From positions 3,823,186 through 3,887,185 of the forward strand of contig NZ_CP045928.1 of the NCBI RefSeq assembly GCF_009664855.1: 64,000 nt of DNA, given 5' to 3'. The notes below the pieces were generated by a model. That model saw only the letters and a list, made by a program, of their open reading frames with translations. It was not told the origin of the DNA and did no database searches. The stretch comes from Flavobacterium sp. SLB02 (GTDB taxonomy: Bacteria; Bacteroidota; Bacteroidia; Flavobacteriales; Flavobacteriaceae). The translations under genes were made by a program, and so were the position numbers. This document shows positions 8,691 through 16,802 of the stretch, piece by piece; position 1 is the first letter of the stretch, and each line of letters opens with the position of its first letter.

Positions 8691-8846
8691 AGCTTATTCT
8701 TTAGTGAAGGCTAAGTTAGTTTCTTTTTTAAAGAAATAAAAAAAAACTCTTGGTGTTATTTTTTATCATATAATTTATATAAGTTCATTTTAAAATAATT
8801 GTATGAATGCTAGTGATAAAAATCATTTAAGTTTTTAAATATTTCT

Positions 8847-8922
8847 TATTACTTAAAAAAGTAATAAACATAAATATTACACATAAATGTAATATATTTA
8901 TTTATTACGTATATTTGTAATA
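8847..8922. promoter_or_regulatory. Three-site operator-like array, 28-bp period
   Basis: Three copies of TATTAC-N8-GTAATA occur at 8847-8866, 8875-8894 and 8903-8922. All six half-sites are exact, and each site is separated from the next by exactly 8 bp. Inverted half-sites therefore alternate with a constant 14-bp pitch from 8847 to 8922. The spacers between half-sites are not conserved, so this is not a simple sequence duplication. The last site contains the -7 box. This is what a multimeric or cooperatively binding repressor would need. Confidence 0.8.
8910..8917 (+). promoter_or_regulatory. -7 promoter element of satD
   Basis: TATATTTG matches TAnnTTTG and lies inside the third palindrome of the array, 38 nt before the chosen ATG. 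Protein bound to the array would occlude the promoter. Confidence 0.65.
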
Positions 8923-8955
8923 TAGAGATTAATTTATTTTTAATTATATTTGAAT

Positions 8956-9570
8956 ATGACAAGCGTAATTACCGGAGATATCATTGGTTCAAGACAACAA
9001 ACGTCTAAACATTGGGTGGAGGATTTAAAAAAAATCCTGTCTCCGTTTGGAGAAACGCCAAGTCAATGGGAAGTCTACAGGGGTGATGAATTTCAAATCG
9101 AAATTAAAAATCCCGAAGAAGCGTTATGGTCTGCAATTTTGATAAAGGCGCATTTAAGAACTATAAAATTAGATGCCCGAATGAGTATTGGTTTTGGCGA
9201 CAAAACGCATGAAGCAGAGAAAATATCCGAAAGTAATGGCATTGCTTTTATACATTCAGGAGAACTTTTTGAAACTTTAAAAAAACAAAAACTAACTTTA
9301 GCAATGAGAACCGGTGATGCTATTTTTGATGAAAAGATAAACCTGATGATTCAACTGGCTTTAACCTTTATGGATAACTGGCTCGCACAACAAGCTGAAT
9401 TTGTAGCCGCTGCAATAGAAAATCCTGCGTTGTCGCAAGAAGAATTAGGACAAAAATTGGGCATTAATCAAGCTGCAGTGAGCCGTAGACAAAAGCGCGC
9501 CCAATTTGATTTGATACAACAATTAGATCGTTATTTTAGAACCCAAATAAAACAACTTACAACGCCATGA
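8956..9570 (+). CDS. satD: SatD family protein with C-terminal helix-turn-helix
   Basis: A 204-residue soluble protein. I start it at the ATG at 8956 because the upstream in-frame TTG (8950) adds only two residues. V-I-T-G-D-I-I-G-S-R opens the SatD domain. Y-R-G-D-E-F-Q-I in the middle and R-M-S-I-G-F-G later recall the order of motifs in GGDEF/cyclase-type folds (D-I, GDEF, S-I-G). That resemblance is my inference. Residues about 159-182 (L-S-Q-E-E-L-G-Q-K-L-G-I-N-Q-A-A-V-S-R-R) form a clear helix-turn-helix. The protein is a good candidate to bind the palindrome array just upstream. The next gene overlaps its stop by 4 nt. Confidence 0.85.
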   Translation: MTSVITGDIIGSRQQTSKHWVEDLKKILSPFGETPSQWEVYRGDEFQIEIKNPEEALWSAILIKAHLRTIKLDARMSIGFGDKTHEAEKISESNGIAFIHSGELFETLKKQKLTLAMRTGDAIFDEKINLMIQLALTFMDNWLAQQAEFVAAAIENPALSQEELGQKLGINQAAVSRRQKRAQFDLIQQLDRYFRTQIKQLTTP

Positions 9571-10283
9571 TTTTATTTATAAAACTACTTTTAGCACATT
9601 TATTAGGCGATTTTATATGGCAGCCCAACTCATGGGTAGCGGATAAAGAAGCCAAAAAACATAAAAGTATTTATTTATACCTTCATATTCTTTTACACGG
9701 AATCCTGGCTGCAATTTTGGTTGGGGAAATTCAGTTTATACCTTATGCTGTTTTAATTGCTGTTACGCACGGCATTATCGATTTGATCAAACTCAATTTT
9801 CAGAAGAAAAAAACAAAGCGTACCTGGTTTGTTCTCGACCAAATTGCGCATGTTTTAATTTTGATTGGAGTTGTATTACTTTACAAAGGCGAACCAATAC
9901 AATTTCAATGGTTTAACAATCAGTTTTGGGTTTTAATTACTGGTGTTTTATTGATTACCAAACCCACTTCTATTTTCATTAAAACTATTATTTCGATCTG
10001 GACTCCGGAAAGCCAGAATAGTCACAACGACAATTCGCTGGCTACCGCAGGAAATTATATTGGAATACTGGAAAGATTATTTGTGTTCTGTTTTATCGTA
10101 ACAGGACATTTTGAAGCGATTGGCTTTCTTTTGGCTGCTAAATCTATTTTTAGATTTGGGGATTTAAAAGAAGCCAAAGACAGAAAACTCACCGAGTACG
10201 TTATGATTGGTACTTTGATGAGTTTTGGAATCTCTATTATTACAGGATTAATTGTTCAGACGTTGCTTTTACAATTGCTCTAA
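9567..10283 (+). CDS. DUF3307 membrane protein
   Basis: A 238-residue integral membrane protein with about six hydrophobic segments. Conserved polar residues lie at membrane boundaries: H-L-L-G-D-F-x-x-Q near the N terminus, H-x-x-[14 protein letters not shown]-x-x-H, and G-N-Y-I-G-I-L-E-R before the last helices. This pattern of His, Asp and Gln is that of DUF3307, whose function is unknown. Its start overlaps the satD stop (ATGA), so both products are made together. This makes it the likely partner or target of SatD. Its 3' end overlaps the convergent pyrD by 15 nt. Confidence 0.85.
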   Translation: MILFIKLLLAHLLGDFIWQPNSWVADKEAKKHKSIYLYLHILLHGILAAILVGEIQFIPYAVLIAVTHGIIDLIKLNFQKKKTKRTWFVLDQIAHVLILIGVVLLYKGEPIQFQWFNNQFWVLITGVLLITKPTSIFIKTIISIWTPESQNSHNDNSLATAGNYIGILERLFVFCFIVTGHFEAIGFLLAAKSIFRFGDLKEAKDRKLTEYVMIGTLMSFGISIITGLIVQTLLLQLL

Positions 10284-11303
10284 AACCTTTTTATTGATCG
10301 CTTTTACCAAAGCAGGGCCTTCGTAAATAAATCCGGTGTACAATTGTACCAGACTTGCTCCAGCATTTAGTTTTTCGATGGCATCATCTACAGAATGTAT
10401 TCCTCCTACTCCAATGATCGGGAATGCTTTATTGCTTTTTTCAGAAAGAAAACGAATTACTTCTGTCGAACGTTTCGTTAATGGTTTTCCGGATAAACCT
10501 CCCATTTCGGTTTGATTTTCAGATTGCAAACCTTCTCTTGAAATTGTCGTATTGGTAGCAATTACACCCGCAATTTGAGTCGTTTTTACAATATCAATAA
10601 TATCTAATAATTGCTCGTCTGTAAGATCGGGAGCGATTTTTAAAAGTATCGGTTTTATTTTTTGAGTGCTTGTTTTTTGCTTTTCAACATTTCTGTTTTG
10701 TAGCGTTTGCAATAAAGCTGTCAAAGGTTCTTTGTCTTGTAAAGCTCTTAAATTGGGTGTGTTTGGAGAACTTACATTTACCACAAAATAATCGACATGA
10801 TCAAACAGCGCATCAAAACAAATGATATAATCCTCTACGGCATTTTCGTTTGGCGTCACTTTATTTTTACCGATGTTTCCACCAATCAAAACTCCTGAAT
10901 TCTTTTTCAAACGCTCTACGGCTTCAAGAACTCCTCCGTTATTAAAACCCATTCGGTTAATAATGGCCTGATCCGCTTTTAGCCTAAACAAACGTTTCTT
11001 AGGATTTCCTTCCTGACCAACCGGTGTTACAGTTCCTATTTCGATAAAACCAAAACCAAAATCAGATAATTCCTTGTATAGCTTGGCATCTTTGTCGAAT
11101 CCCGCTGCAAGTCCTACCGGATTTTTGAATTTAATTCCGAAAACTTCACGTTCTAAACGGGTATCTTTTACTTCGTATATTGATCTGATAATTGATGAAA
11201 CTCCTGGAATTTTCGAAATAAATTTAACAAATGAAAAAGTAAAGTAATGCACTTCTTCCGGATCAAACCAAAAAAGTATCGGGCGAATTATCAATTTATA
11301 CAT
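10269..11303 (-). CDS. pyrD: Quinone-dependent dihydroorotate dehydrogenase
   Basis: A 344-residue class 2 enzyme oxidising dihydroorotate to orotate with FMN and passing electrons to quinone. Visible are the amphipathic N-terminal helix that docks on the membrane (W-F-D-P-E-x-x-H), G-L-A-A-G-F-D-K-D (FMN/substrate), N-R-M-G-F-N-N-G-G, and the [11 protein letters not shown] loop carrying the catalytic Ser typical of class 2. I-G-V-G-G-I and [11 protein letters not shown] lie at the FMN phosphate site. The length is normal. Its end overlaps the DUF3307 gene tail to tail. A TAAATTTG box on the minus strand lies at 11332-11339. Confidence 0.96.
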   Translation of the reverse strand: MYKLIIRPILFWFDPEEVHYFTFSFVKFISKIPGVSSIIRSIYEVKDTRLEREVFGIKFKNPVGLAAGFDKDAKLYKELSDFGFGFIEIGTVTPVGQEGNPKKRLFRLKADQAIINRMGFNNGGVLEAVERLKKNSGVLIGGNIGKNKVTPNENAVEDYIICFDALFDHVDYFVVNVSSPNTPNLRALQDKEPLTALLQTLQNRNVEKQKTSTQKIKPILLKIAPDLTDEQLLDIIDIVKTTQIAGVIATNTTISREGLQSENQTEMGGLSGKPLTKRSTEVIRFLSEKSNKAFPIIGVGGIHSVDDAIEKLNAGASLVQLYTGFIYEGPALVKAINKKVLEQL

Positions 11304-11331
11304 AAGAGTTGTTGTGTGTTTTTTTCGATTG

Positions 11332-11339
11332 CAAATTTA
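11332..11339 (-). promoter_or_regulatory. -7 promoter element of pyrD
   Basis: On the minus strand this reads TAAATTTG, a match to TAnnTTTG, 28 nt before the pyrD ATG. Confidence 0.5.
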
Positions 11340-11563
11340 ATTATAATACTTGAAAATGACTTCTTTTTTACAGAAACAAATTAGTAAGTGATTTTAAAGG
11401 ATTTCTCAGGCAAATTGACCCCTTAAACTCCAGACAAAAATTCATCTTTTAATGTTGCAAGTTATAAAATGAAACACCTTAAGGCTTTTCGGTAAACTTA
11501 CTAGACTTTTTATTCTTTAATTTTAAAACTTCTAAACTAAAGTCTGATTTAATAAACAACAAA

Positions 11564-11920
11564 ATGCTACACAGAATGAGTGGTTATTTAAAAAAACTTT
11601 GCTTTTTGCACTTCTTTTTAGCCTCATTAGCATCCTTACTAATAAATCTATAGCTCAGGAAAATGAGGATAAAGAAGTTTTTTAAACCCCATCATCAAAT
11701 TGGGATTTCAATCAATTATATTCATGTTTTTGAAGGAAGAGACGGCGAAGGAAATCGTGAAGTTTTAAGCCTTTCGGCATGTGGAGTTGATTATACTTTT
11801 CAGTTTCATAAAAACTGGGCTATAGGCCTGCATACCGATTTTGCAATTGAAAAATTTAAAGTCGAAAAAGTGGATTTTAATTTAATAGATTTCAAACTAA
11901 ATAATGTTACTTTTTTATAA
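11564..11920 (+). pseudogene. Frameshifted and truncated secreted-protein remnant
   Basis: Three frames together read like the start of an exported protein. From the ATG at 11564 or 11576 the sequence reads M-S-G-Y-L-K-K. In the next frame a hydrophobic signal core and N-K-S-I-A-Q-E-N-E-D-K-E-V-F then stop. In a third frame K-P-H-H-Q-I-G-I-S-I-N-Y-I-H-V-F-E-G continues to 11920. The two joins fall exactly on homopolymers: A7 at about 11590-11596 (eight would restore the first) and T6 at about 11677-11682 (five would restore the second). The mature part looks like the first strands of an outer-membrane beta-barrel (N-W-A-I-G-L-H-T-D-F) but ends after some 80 residues. I read this as a decayed gene; sequencing error at homopolymers is the alternative. 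Confidence 0.6.
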
Positions 11921-12166
11921 TTATTCTTATTTTTTTATAATTTTAATGAGCTTAAAATACTGTAAATGAAAAACATAAAAAGCAGCTTACAAAACAAAGC
12001 AAAATATACTCAACCAAAAGTTCTTAACTTAACTTGATAGTATTATACTACAAGATTATTTTCAGTGAAGAATGAATAGAATTAACTCCATAGGATTACT
12101 ATGATTTAATGTTATTTTTTTAACTTTATCCCCTATTTTAACTGACACAAATAAAATACCACCATA

Positions 12167-13300
12167 ATGAAAAATAAAACTTATTGGATTTTAGCAATTC
12201 TCACCATCTCCATCATTTCCATTGCTTACGGCTACACCAAAATTATTGTTCCCAAGCAAAAATTAGCTGCAATGGATTGTGCCGAAACTCCAAATACTTC
12301 TGATACATCTTTATTTAAACCCACCATCGAAAATAAAAACAAGCCTCCTTTAAATAAAGCGCCTAAAGGTATGGTCTGGATTCCAGGCGGAGAATTTTCG
12401 ATGGGAAGCAATGTCGAAGATGAAAGTTTATGCAGCATAAAAGGCGTTACAAAAGATGCTGCACCCATACATCAGGTTTATGTAGATGGTTTTTATATGG
12501 ATCAAACCGAAGTAACCAACGATCAATTTGAAGCCTTTGTTAAAGCTACGGGTTATGTTACCTTAGCCGAAATAAAACCAACTCACGAAGAATATCCGGA
12601 TGCACCACTGGAAAATTTAGTTGCCGGATCTGCCGTTTTTACCCCTACTGCTGCTAAGGTAAATTTGGGTAATTATATGCAATGGTGGTCTTATGCTAAG
12701 GGGGCAGACTGGAGACATCCTGAAGGCGCCGGAAGTTCTATAAAAGGAAGAGGCAATTATCCTGTTGTTCAAATTTCATACGATGATGCGGCGGCTTACG
12801 CCAAATGGGCAGGTAAAAGATTACCAACAGAAGCCGAATGGGAATTTGCTGCACGAGGCGGAAAATCAGGACAATTATATGCCTGGGGAAATACATTAAA
12901 ACCTAAAGGAAAATTTCAGGCTAATATTTATCAGGGACACTTTCCTATAGAAAAAGGCGATACTGGAGAAGATGGGTATATTGGTATTGCACCAACTGCT
13001 CAATTTGAACCAAATCCGTATGGTCTTTATGACATTGGAGGAAATGTATGGGAATGGACAAATGACTGGTATACCGCAGATTATTATGATGTTTTAAAAC
13101 AAAGTGGAAAAGTAGCCAAAAATCCGCAGGGCCCTGAGTCATCATACGACCCGGGAGAACCAAATTTACCTAAAAAAGTACAGCGCGGAGGATCATTTTT
13201 ATGTACCGATCAATATTGTACGCGCTATATGGTTGGCACCAGAGGAAAAGGTGACTACAAATCACCGGCAAACCATATTGGTTTTAGATGTGTGCAATAA
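12167..13300 (+). CDS. Exported formylglycine-generating enzyme (SUMF1/FGE) homologue
   Basis: A 377-residue protein with an N-terminal hydrophobic anchor or signal (W-I-L-A-I-L-T-I-S-I-I-S-I-A-Y), then a full FGE-sulfatase domain from about 68 (P-K-G-M-V-W-I-P-G-G-E-F-S-M-G-S). Typical landmarks are R-L-P-T-E-A-E-W-E-F-A-A-R-G-G, G-G-N-V-W-E-W-T-N-D-W-Y and the C-terminal R-G-G-S-F-L-C346-T-D-Q-Y-C351-T-R-Y. The C-x4-C pair matches the copper-binding catalytic cysteines of authentic aerobic FGE, which many SUMF1-like proteins lack. It probably converts a sulfatase active-site Cys to formylglycine outside the cytoplasm. No sulfatase is encoded in the window. Confidence 0.85.
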   Translation: MKNKTYWILAILTISIISIAYGYTKIIVPKQKLAAMDCAETPNTSDTSLFKPTIENKNKPPLNKAPKGMVWIPGGEFSMGSNVEDESLCSIKGVTKDAAPIHQVYVDGFYMDQTEVTNDQFEAFVKATGYVTLAEIKPTHEEYPDAPLENLVAGSAVFTPTAAKVNLGNYMQWWSYAKGADWRHPEGAGSSIKGRGNYPVVQISYDDAAAYAKWAGKRLPTEAEWEFAARGGKSGQLYAWGNTLKPKGKFQANIYQGHFPIEKGDTGEDGYIGIAPTAQFEPNPYGLYDIGGNVWEWTNDWYTADYYDVLKQSGKVAKNPQGPESSYDPGEPNLPKKVQRGGSFLCTDQYCTRYMVGTRGKGDYKSPANHIGFRCVQ

Positions 13301-13313
13301 TTTTTTGAAAAAA

Positions 13314-13446
13314 GTTTGCCGCCAATTTGCACGAATCAATTTAATATAATCATCCAATTTCACCAATTAAGATACGTGAAATTGGATTTTTAAAGTTTTA
13401 ACCAAACAGTTAATATTAGTGCTAATTCGTGAAATTCGTGGCAAAC
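13314..13446. repeat. 'AATTCGTG..AATTCGTGGC' inverted repeat unit
   Basis: The block begins with TTTGCCgccaatttgCACGAAT and ends with AATTCGTGAAATTCGTGGCAAA (13424-13446), i.e. complementary ends around an A/T-rich middle. Shorter relatives occur at 43842-43860, 49249-49325, 52872-52890 and near 60930. Confidence 0.6.
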
Positions 13447-13508
13447 CCTTTTCAACTCGTTTTTTCATTTTTCATAATTTAGAGCTTCACAACGCCTAAT
13501 TATTTGCT

Positions 13509-13516
13509 TATATTTG
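13509..13516 (+). promoter_or_regulatory. -7 promoter element of pepT
   Basis: TATATTTG matches TAnnTTTG. Its final TTG is the in-frame TTG at 13514, which therefore cannot be the translation start. The ATG at 13532 lies 15 nt downstream of the box. Confidence 0.65.
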
Positions 13517-13531
13517 CTAAAAATTAAACAA

Positions 13532-14809
13532 ATGCAACATATTATAGATCGTTTTATCAGTTACGTAACTATTGATACTGAGTCAGACCCAAATTCAAAT
13601 ACCACTCCAAGTACAGAAAAACAATGGAATCTTGCCAATAAATTAGTCGAAGAACTAAAAACAATTGGCCTTGAAGATGTTACTATTGATGACAAAGCTT
13701 ATATCATGGCCACTTTACCAAGTAATGTAGCTCATGACGTACCAACGATTGGTTTTGTTTCGCATTTTGATACTTCTCCTGATTTTAGCGGAGCTAATGT
13801 AAAACCTCAAATTATTGAGAATTACGACGGAAAAGATATCATCTTAAACGCTGAGAAAAACATTGTTTTATCTCCAAATTACTTTAAAGATCTACTACAA
13901 TATAAAGGACAAACAATCATCACAACCGACGGAACTACTTTGTTAGGTGCCGATGATAAAGCTGGAATTACCGAGATTGTTTCGGCAATGGAATACCTGA
14001 TTCAGCATCCTGAAATTAAACACGGAAAAATCAGAATTGGTTTTACCCCCGATGAAGAAATTGGCCGTGGCGCTCATCATTTTGATGTGGAGAAATTTGG
14101 CGCACAATGGGCGTATACGATGGACGGAAGCCAGATTGGTGAATTAGAATATGAAAATTTCAATGCTGCCGGAGCCAAAATCACTTTCAAAGGAAAAAGT
14201 GTTCACCCGGGTTATGCCAAAGGAAAAATGATCAATTCGATGTTGATTGCTAATGATTTCATCAACGAACTGCCTAAAGGAGAAACACCTCAGGAAACTA
14301 AAGGTTACGAAGGATTTTTTCACATACATCACATTACAGGAAGTATCGAAGAAACAGTTTTAGAATTGATTATTCGTGATCATAACAAATTGAAATTCGA
14401 AAAACGAAAAGATTTAATTGGTAAAATTGCCAAGAAAATCAATAAAAAATTCGCCAAACAATTTGGTGAAGATATTGTAACTGCCCAAGTTAACGATCAG
14501 TATTACAATATGAAAGAAAAAGTGCTTCCAGTAAAACATATCGTTGATATTGCTGAAAAAGCAATGCGCGAATTAAATATCAAACCGATCATTAAACCTA
14601 TTCGTGGCGGAACTGACGGATCGCAATTATCATTTATGGGACTACCTTGCCCAAATATATTTGCAGGCGGACATAACTTTCACGGTAAATACGAATATGT
14701 TCCCGCAGAAAGTATCCAAAAAGCAACAGATGTAATTGTAAAGATTGCCGAATTAACTGCAATTCCGGGCGCTTTTGATGTAGCTGAAAAAACTAAAAGA
14801 AAAAGATAA
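13532..14809 (+). CDS. pepT: Peptidase T (aminotripeptidase)
   Basis: A 425-residue M20 metallopeptidase that removes N-terminal residues from tripeptides. It has [10 protein letters not shown] (first zinc His and catalytic Asp), L-L-G-A-D-D-K-A-G (bridging Asp), [10 protein letters not shown] (catalytic Glu pair), Y-T-M-D-G (metal Asp), [12 protein letters not shown] in the dimerisation lid, and a late [10 protein letters not shown] and A-G-G-H-N-F-H-G for the last ligand. I choose the ATG at 13532 because an upstream TTG lies inside the promoter box. A T-rich hairpin terminator follows at 14865. Confidence 0.95.
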   Translation: MQHIIDRFISYVTIDTESDPNSNTTPSTEKQWNLANKLVEELKTIGLEDVTIDDKAYIMATLPSNVAHDVPTIGFVSHFDTSPDFSGANVKPQIIENYDGKDIILNAEKNIVLSPNYFKDLLQYKGQTIITTDGTTLLGADDKAGITEIVSAMEYLIQHPEIKHGKIRIGFTPDEEIGRGAHHFDVEKFGAQWAYTMDGSQIGELEYENFNAAGAKITFKGKSVHPGYAKGKMINSMLIANDFINELPKGETPQETKGYEGFFHIHHITGSIEETVLELIIRDHNKLKFEKRKDLIGKIAKKINKKFAKQFGEDIVTAQVNDQYYNMKEKVLPVKHIVDIAEKAMRELNIKPIIKPIRGGTDGSQLSFMGLPCPNIFAGGHNFHGKYEYVPAESIQKATDVIVKIAELTAIPGAFDVAEKTKRKR

Positions 14810-14864
14810 ATTCTAATTTTGAAGATTGGGAAAGGCACAAATTCCAAATTCCAATTATCTGTAT

Positions 14865-14907
14865 AAACCTTTGTCAAAGTTTTAAAACTTTGACAAAGGT
14901 TTTTTTT
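14865..14907 (+). terminator. Terminator after pepT
   Basis: Two perfect 19-bp arms (14865-14883 and 14884-14902, core CTTTGTCAAAG) abut directly and are followed by a T-run to 14907. The arms are symmetric, but the T-run favours plus-strand termination. Confidence 0.75.
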
Positions 14908-15176
14908 ACGCACGTTTGTCCTTGCGAGGAATTTTCCTCTAGTTTGTCATCTCGAACGAAGGGAGACTCGATAGCAAACAGACCAATTAGATCATACTCG
15001 TATTTCCGTTCAGATATTCGCCAATCTTTGTCGAGTTTCTTGTGTGATCTCTCCTGCGTCGAGATCACAAGATTACAGCTAGGTCGTGTGTAAACTTTTA
15101 CGGAAATATAATTGAGATTACCTTCTCCCGGTTAACACGTCGTTCCTCGCAAAGGACATAAAATGCGTTGAACAAA

Positions 15177-15220
15177 AAAAATCCCAAATTCCAATCGTAA
15201 AATTGGAATTTGGGATTTTT
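15177..15220. terminator. Bidirectional terminator below yajC
   Basis: Arms with the core ATCCCAAATTCCAAT (15177-15195) and ATTGGAATTTGGGAT (15202-15220) enclose a 6-nt loop, with A-runs on the left and T-runs on the right. The stem is made of the 'ttggaatttgg' repeat, showing that this repeat family is used as a terminator. Confidence 0.75.
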
Positions 15221-15244
15221 TAAAATTGAAATTTATAAAAAAAC

Positions 15245-15520
15245 TTACGCTTTTTTAGCCAAAGCAGCGCTCATTTCCATAGAAATAGCTGAACGCTCAA
15301 TTTTTAATTTTCCTGACATTGTTTCGATTACTGCACTTGTTTCAGCAAGCTCAACAATTTTACCGTGAAAACCACTTTTTGTAATTATTTTATCACCTAC
15401 TTTTAGGCTGCTTTCAAATTCTTTTTCGTTTTTTGCTCTTTTTTGTTGTGGTCTTATCATGAAGAAATACAACACTACAAACATTAGTAAATAAGGAGCA
15501 AATTTCATTAAATCTTGCAT
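15245..15520 (-). CDS. yajC: Preprotein translocase accessory subunit YajC
   Basis: A 91-residue single-pass inner-membrane protein that associates with SecDF-YidC during protein export. One membrane segment near the N terminus (Y-L-L-M-F-V-V-L-Y-F-F-M-I-R-P-Q-Q-K-R) carries the signature F-x-x-x-R-P-Q-x-K-R. A short beta-rich domain follows, with G-D-x-I-I-T-x-S-G-x-x-G-K-I-V. It lies 99 nt below nusB on the same strand, with a repeat-like spacer between, and is followed by a strong terminator. Confidence 0.93.
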   Translation of the reverse strand: MQDLMKFAPYLLMFVVLYFFMIRPQQKRAKNEKEFESSLKVGDKIITKSGFHGKIVELAETSAVIETMSGKLKIERSAISMEMSAALAKKA

Positions 15521-15619
15521 AGTATTCAGTTTTTATTTTTGTTATTAATATTTATGTTTTTAGCTCTTATTCCTGATAGTATCGGGATTGGAGTTTGGAA
15601 TTTTAAGATTGAAATTTAA

Positions 15620-16564
15620 TTACATTAAACCACGCCCAACTTTAACCATCTTTTTATTAGCCGTAAGCTCTTTAACAAGGTTATCTAAAATTCCGTTGAT
15701 AAAAATACTACTTTTTGGTGTAGAATACTCTTTTGCAATTTCTAAATATTCGTTAAGAGTTACTTTTACTGGAATCGAAGGGAATTTTAAAAATTCGCAA
15801 ATTGCCATTTTCAAAATAATAGTATCGATTTCGGCGATTCTTTCACTGTCCCAATTTGGTGTTTTATCGTCGTATTCTTTTGCAAAAATAGTTTCGTTCA
15901 AAACTGTTCTTCTGAACAAATCTTTAGCGAAGTCTTTATCTTCAACATCTTTATACAATTTTGGCACTCTAAAATCATCAGGATCCTGAGTTTTTATTGC
16001 TTTTAATTGCTTAACGATATGTGTATTTACAACCGGAATATCATCAACCCAGGTTAATTTATCATCTTCTAAATACTCATATAATTTTTCGTTAGGAACA
16101 ATTACATCAGCAAATAAATCGATTACAAATTGTCTGTCTTCCTCAAAAGTATTAGTTGTAGTGCTCATGTATTTTGCATACAAATCACTTGACTTAATAT
16201 CATTTAAAAGTAAAATGATATAATCATCATTCAAAGACCAATTGTTGATTTTACGATTTTCTAAAGCAATACTCAAAGAATTACTTTCGGCAAGAAGTTG
16301 GAAAATTTTGTTGTTGATGAACTTTTCGTTCGGATTACGTTCTGCAGCAGTTGCAAGATGTTTTTTGCTTGAAAGATGTAAAAAAACAGATTCTTTTTTG
16401 CAAATTTCAATCAGTGAAGAAAGCATTATAAGATATAAATCCTGAATATTATCGATACTGTAAAAAAGAAACTTTTCTTCTTTTTCCAGATTATCAGAAC
16501 CGCTTTGATGCATTGCATAAATGGATTGCATTACTTTAACGCGTATGTGTCTTCTATTTACCAC
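15620..16564 (-). CDS. nusB: Transcription antitermination factor NusB (long Bacteroidota form)
   Basis: A 314-residue protein. It is about twice the length of enterobacterial NusB, as is usual in Bacteroidota, where an N-terminal helical extension precedes the NusB fold. The N terminus (M-V-N-R-R-H-I-R-V-K-V-M-Q-S-I-Y-A) is a NusB-like first helix. The C-terminal half has D-x-I-I-L-K-M-A-I-C-E-F-L-K-F-P-S-I-P-V-K-V-T-L-N-E-Y and A-K-E-Y-S-T-P-K-S-S-I-F-I-N-G-I-L-D, the conserved core. It binds rRNA leader boxA with S10 to promote rRNA transcription. A TAATTTTG box on the minus strand lies at 16593-16600. Confidence 0.93.
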   Translation of the reverse strand: MVNRRHIRVKVMQSIYAMHQSGSDNLEKEEKFLFYSIDNIQDLYLIMLSSLIEICKKESVFLHLSSKKHLATAAERNPNEKFINNKIFQLLAESNSLSIALENRKINNWSLNDDYIILLLNDIKSSDLYAKYMSTTTNTFEEDRQFVIDLFADVIVPNEKLYEYLEDDKLTWVDDIPVVNTHIVKQLKAIKTQDPDDFRVPKLYKDVEDKDFAKDLFRRTVLNETIFAKEYDDKTPNWDSERIAEIDTIILKMAICEFLKFPSIPVKVTLNEYLEIAKEYSTPKSSIFINGILDNLVKELTANKKMVKVGRGLM

Positions 16565-16592
16565 CTTGTAAGAACATTTAAAAATTAGTCTG

Positions 16593-16600
16593 CAAAATTA
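16593..16600 (-). promoter_or_regulatory. -7 promoter element of nusB
   Basis: On the minus strand this reads TAATTTTG, matching TAnnTTTG, 28 nt before the nusB ATG. Confidence 0.5.
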
Positions 16601-16636
16601 AGGATTTCAATCCTTATATTAAAATTAATTCGCAAT

Positions 16637-16798
16637 TTTTAGTCACAGTTATCAGTCGCGGTTTTCAATATTGCAGAAAGTGGTTAAAAAATCCCCGTTT
16701 TTAGTCGCGATTTCAGGCCATAAGTATAAAAAAAGTCTCAGTCTCAATTTTCAAAACTGAAAACTGAGACTGAGACTGTATACCGAGACCGTAAACTA
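16637..16798. repeat. 'CAGTCTCAGT/ACTGAGACTG' spacer repeat
   Basis: Iterated GTCACAG/AGTCGCGG fragments are followed by a near-perfect inverted repeat: AGTCTCAGTCTCAATTTTC (about 16735-16754) against GAAAACTGAGACTGAGACT (about 16759-16777). Related hairpins occur at 21878-21925, 32196-32265 and 39656-39678. Confidence 0.6.
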
Positions 16799-16802
16799 AA
16801 AA

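Larger units (their letters stand above)
14810..15244. other. Repeat-rich intergenic region between pepT and yajC
   Basis: Short ORFs exist on both strands but lie inside repeats, so I do not call genes. It holds a 'caaattccaaattccaa' fragment (14838-14855), a perfect terminator hairpin (14865-14907), a block with 'gaacgaagggagactcgatagcaaac' and 'tcgagtttcttgtgtgatctctcctgcgtcgagatcaca' text (about 14950-15070) of the spacer-repeat type, and the yajC terminator at 15177-15220. Confidence 0.6.

Noticed and set aside
8691..8846. Possible small RNA in the A/T-rich spacer before satD
   Set aside because: No promoter-terminator pair and no stable hairpin besides the operator palindromes.
8847..8922. 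Possible CRISPR-like array because of the even 28-bp spacing
   Set aside because: Units are 20-bp palindromes with 8-bp gaps, only three copies, no spacer-length variable segments and no cas genes; it overlaps a promoter, so an operator array is the better reading.
13514..13531. TTG start of pepT
   Set aside because: The TTG is the last part of the -7 promoter box, so it cannot be translated from that promoter.
14874..15093. Two small ORFs on opposite strands between pepT and yajC
   Set aside because: Both run through the intergenic repeat block and terminator hairpin and show no protein-like conservation signal; they arise from the repeats.
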